Shown: positions 38,784 through 39,329 of the stretch, piece by piece
Numbering within the stretch: the stretch's first letter is position 1
Layout of the letters: each line of letters starts with the position of its first letter
NCBI GenBank assembly: GCA_947442065.1
Contig: CANEUY010000005.1
Span: 1 to 39,329 of the forward strand
DNA: 39,329 bases
Source: Verrucomicrobia subdivision 6 bacterium
Lineage (GTDB): Bacteria; Verrucomicrobiota; Verrucomicrobiia; Methylacidiphilales; Verrucolacustridaceae
Reading direction: 5' to 3'
Program-made: the position numbers and the translations under genes
The notes under the pieces: model-generated
What the model was told of the DNA's origin: nothing
The model's input: the letters and a program-made list of their open reading frames with translations, nothing else
Databases searched by the model: none

Positions 38784-39329
38784 ATGCCTCTCCGCACCCG
38801 AAAAGACTGGGAAAAGAAAGAAGCTCTTTCTCTTGCCCCCTACGCCTCAAAAAGTCGGGAAAGCTTGGGTCGGAAATACCCTGAGGAATCCCACGACTTC
38901 CGCCCGGAATTCCAGCGGGACCGCGAGCGGATCGTTCACAGCACCGCCTTCCGTAGCCTTGAATATAAAACCCAGATTCCCCTCAACAGCACCGGGGATC
39001 ATGTCCGCACCCGCCTTACCCACACGATCGAAGTCGCCTCCCTGTCCCGCTCCCTCTGCCGTTCCCTGGCACTCAATGAAGACTTGGCTGAAGCCATCGC
39101 CCTCGCCCGTGACCTCGGGCATCCCCCGTTCGGTCGTCCGGTGGAACAGGCTCTCGACCAACTCATGCAGGATTGCGGCGGCTTCGGTCGACGCCGCCAA
39201 AGCCTCCGCGTGGTCGAACAGTTGGAAATCAAATATCCCGAATTCAACGGCCTCAATCTCACCCATGAGGTGCGGGAGGGACTTAACCCTCTCCCCCGCC
39301 CCGGAAGTCATCCTTTCCTCGAATCCCAA
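38784..39329 (+). CDS. dGTP triphosphohydrolase-like HD-superfamily protein, 3' truncated by the window edge
   Basis: ATG at 38784, open to window end: FQRDRERIVHSTAFRSLEYKTQIPLNSTGDHVRTRLTHTIEVASLSRSL...SLRVVEQLEIKYPEFNGLNLTHEVREG; absent from the ORF track because there is no stop. Confidence 0.88.
   Translation, partial: MPLRTRKDWEKKEALSLAPYASKSRESLGRKYPEESHDFRPEFQRDRERIVHSTAFRSLEYKTQIPLNSTGDHVRTRLTHTIEVASLSRSLCRSLALNEDLAEAIALARDLGHPPFGRPVEQALDQLMQDCGGFGRRRQSLRVVEQLEIKYPEFNGLNLTHEVREGLNPLPRPGSHPFLESQ

Overview
The window is a gene-dense, GC-rich bacterial chromosomal segment with about 34 protein genes and one tRNA. I saw no rRNA, CRISPR array, transposase or phage genes. Gene content and order look like a Verrucomicrobiota-type genome, but that is a low-confidence inference. 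From left to right: gatA (5' truncated) and gatB; a type IV pilus/type II secretion core with two tandem GspE/PilB ATPases and PilC; a DUF3431-like gene; a secreted protein; a small protein made of four repeats resembling the homing-endonuclease-associated repeat; a minus-strand chain acyP / ABC ATPase / permease / TPR / metallophosphoesterase; a TIM-barrel protein and a UPF0104-like membrane protein; a CCA-adding enzyme; a predicted fusion of a multi-TM transporter-like domain and a hotdog thioesterase, lying directly behind tRNA-Gly(GCC); an MBL hydrolase; rpoN; two ABC-2 permeases without an ATPase; a short PurE-like protein; hisC-tyrA-aroA-cmk-plsC; a class III aminotransferase divergent from ald / GNAT / HDAC-like deacetylase / aldehyde dehydrogenase / potC-potD-potB (no potA); a saccharopine-dehydrogenase-family gene behind a structured leader; tyrS; and a 3'-truncated dGTPase-like gene whose HD-motif histidines read as Arg. 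The best leads for something undescribed are the acetylation/deacetylation plus alanine-shuttle amine-catabolism cluster (27470-37420), the transporter-thioesterase fusion, the repeat-array protein with a predicted leaderless promoter, and the HD-to-RD dGTPase homolog. All functional calls are from reading translated sequence; no searches were run.
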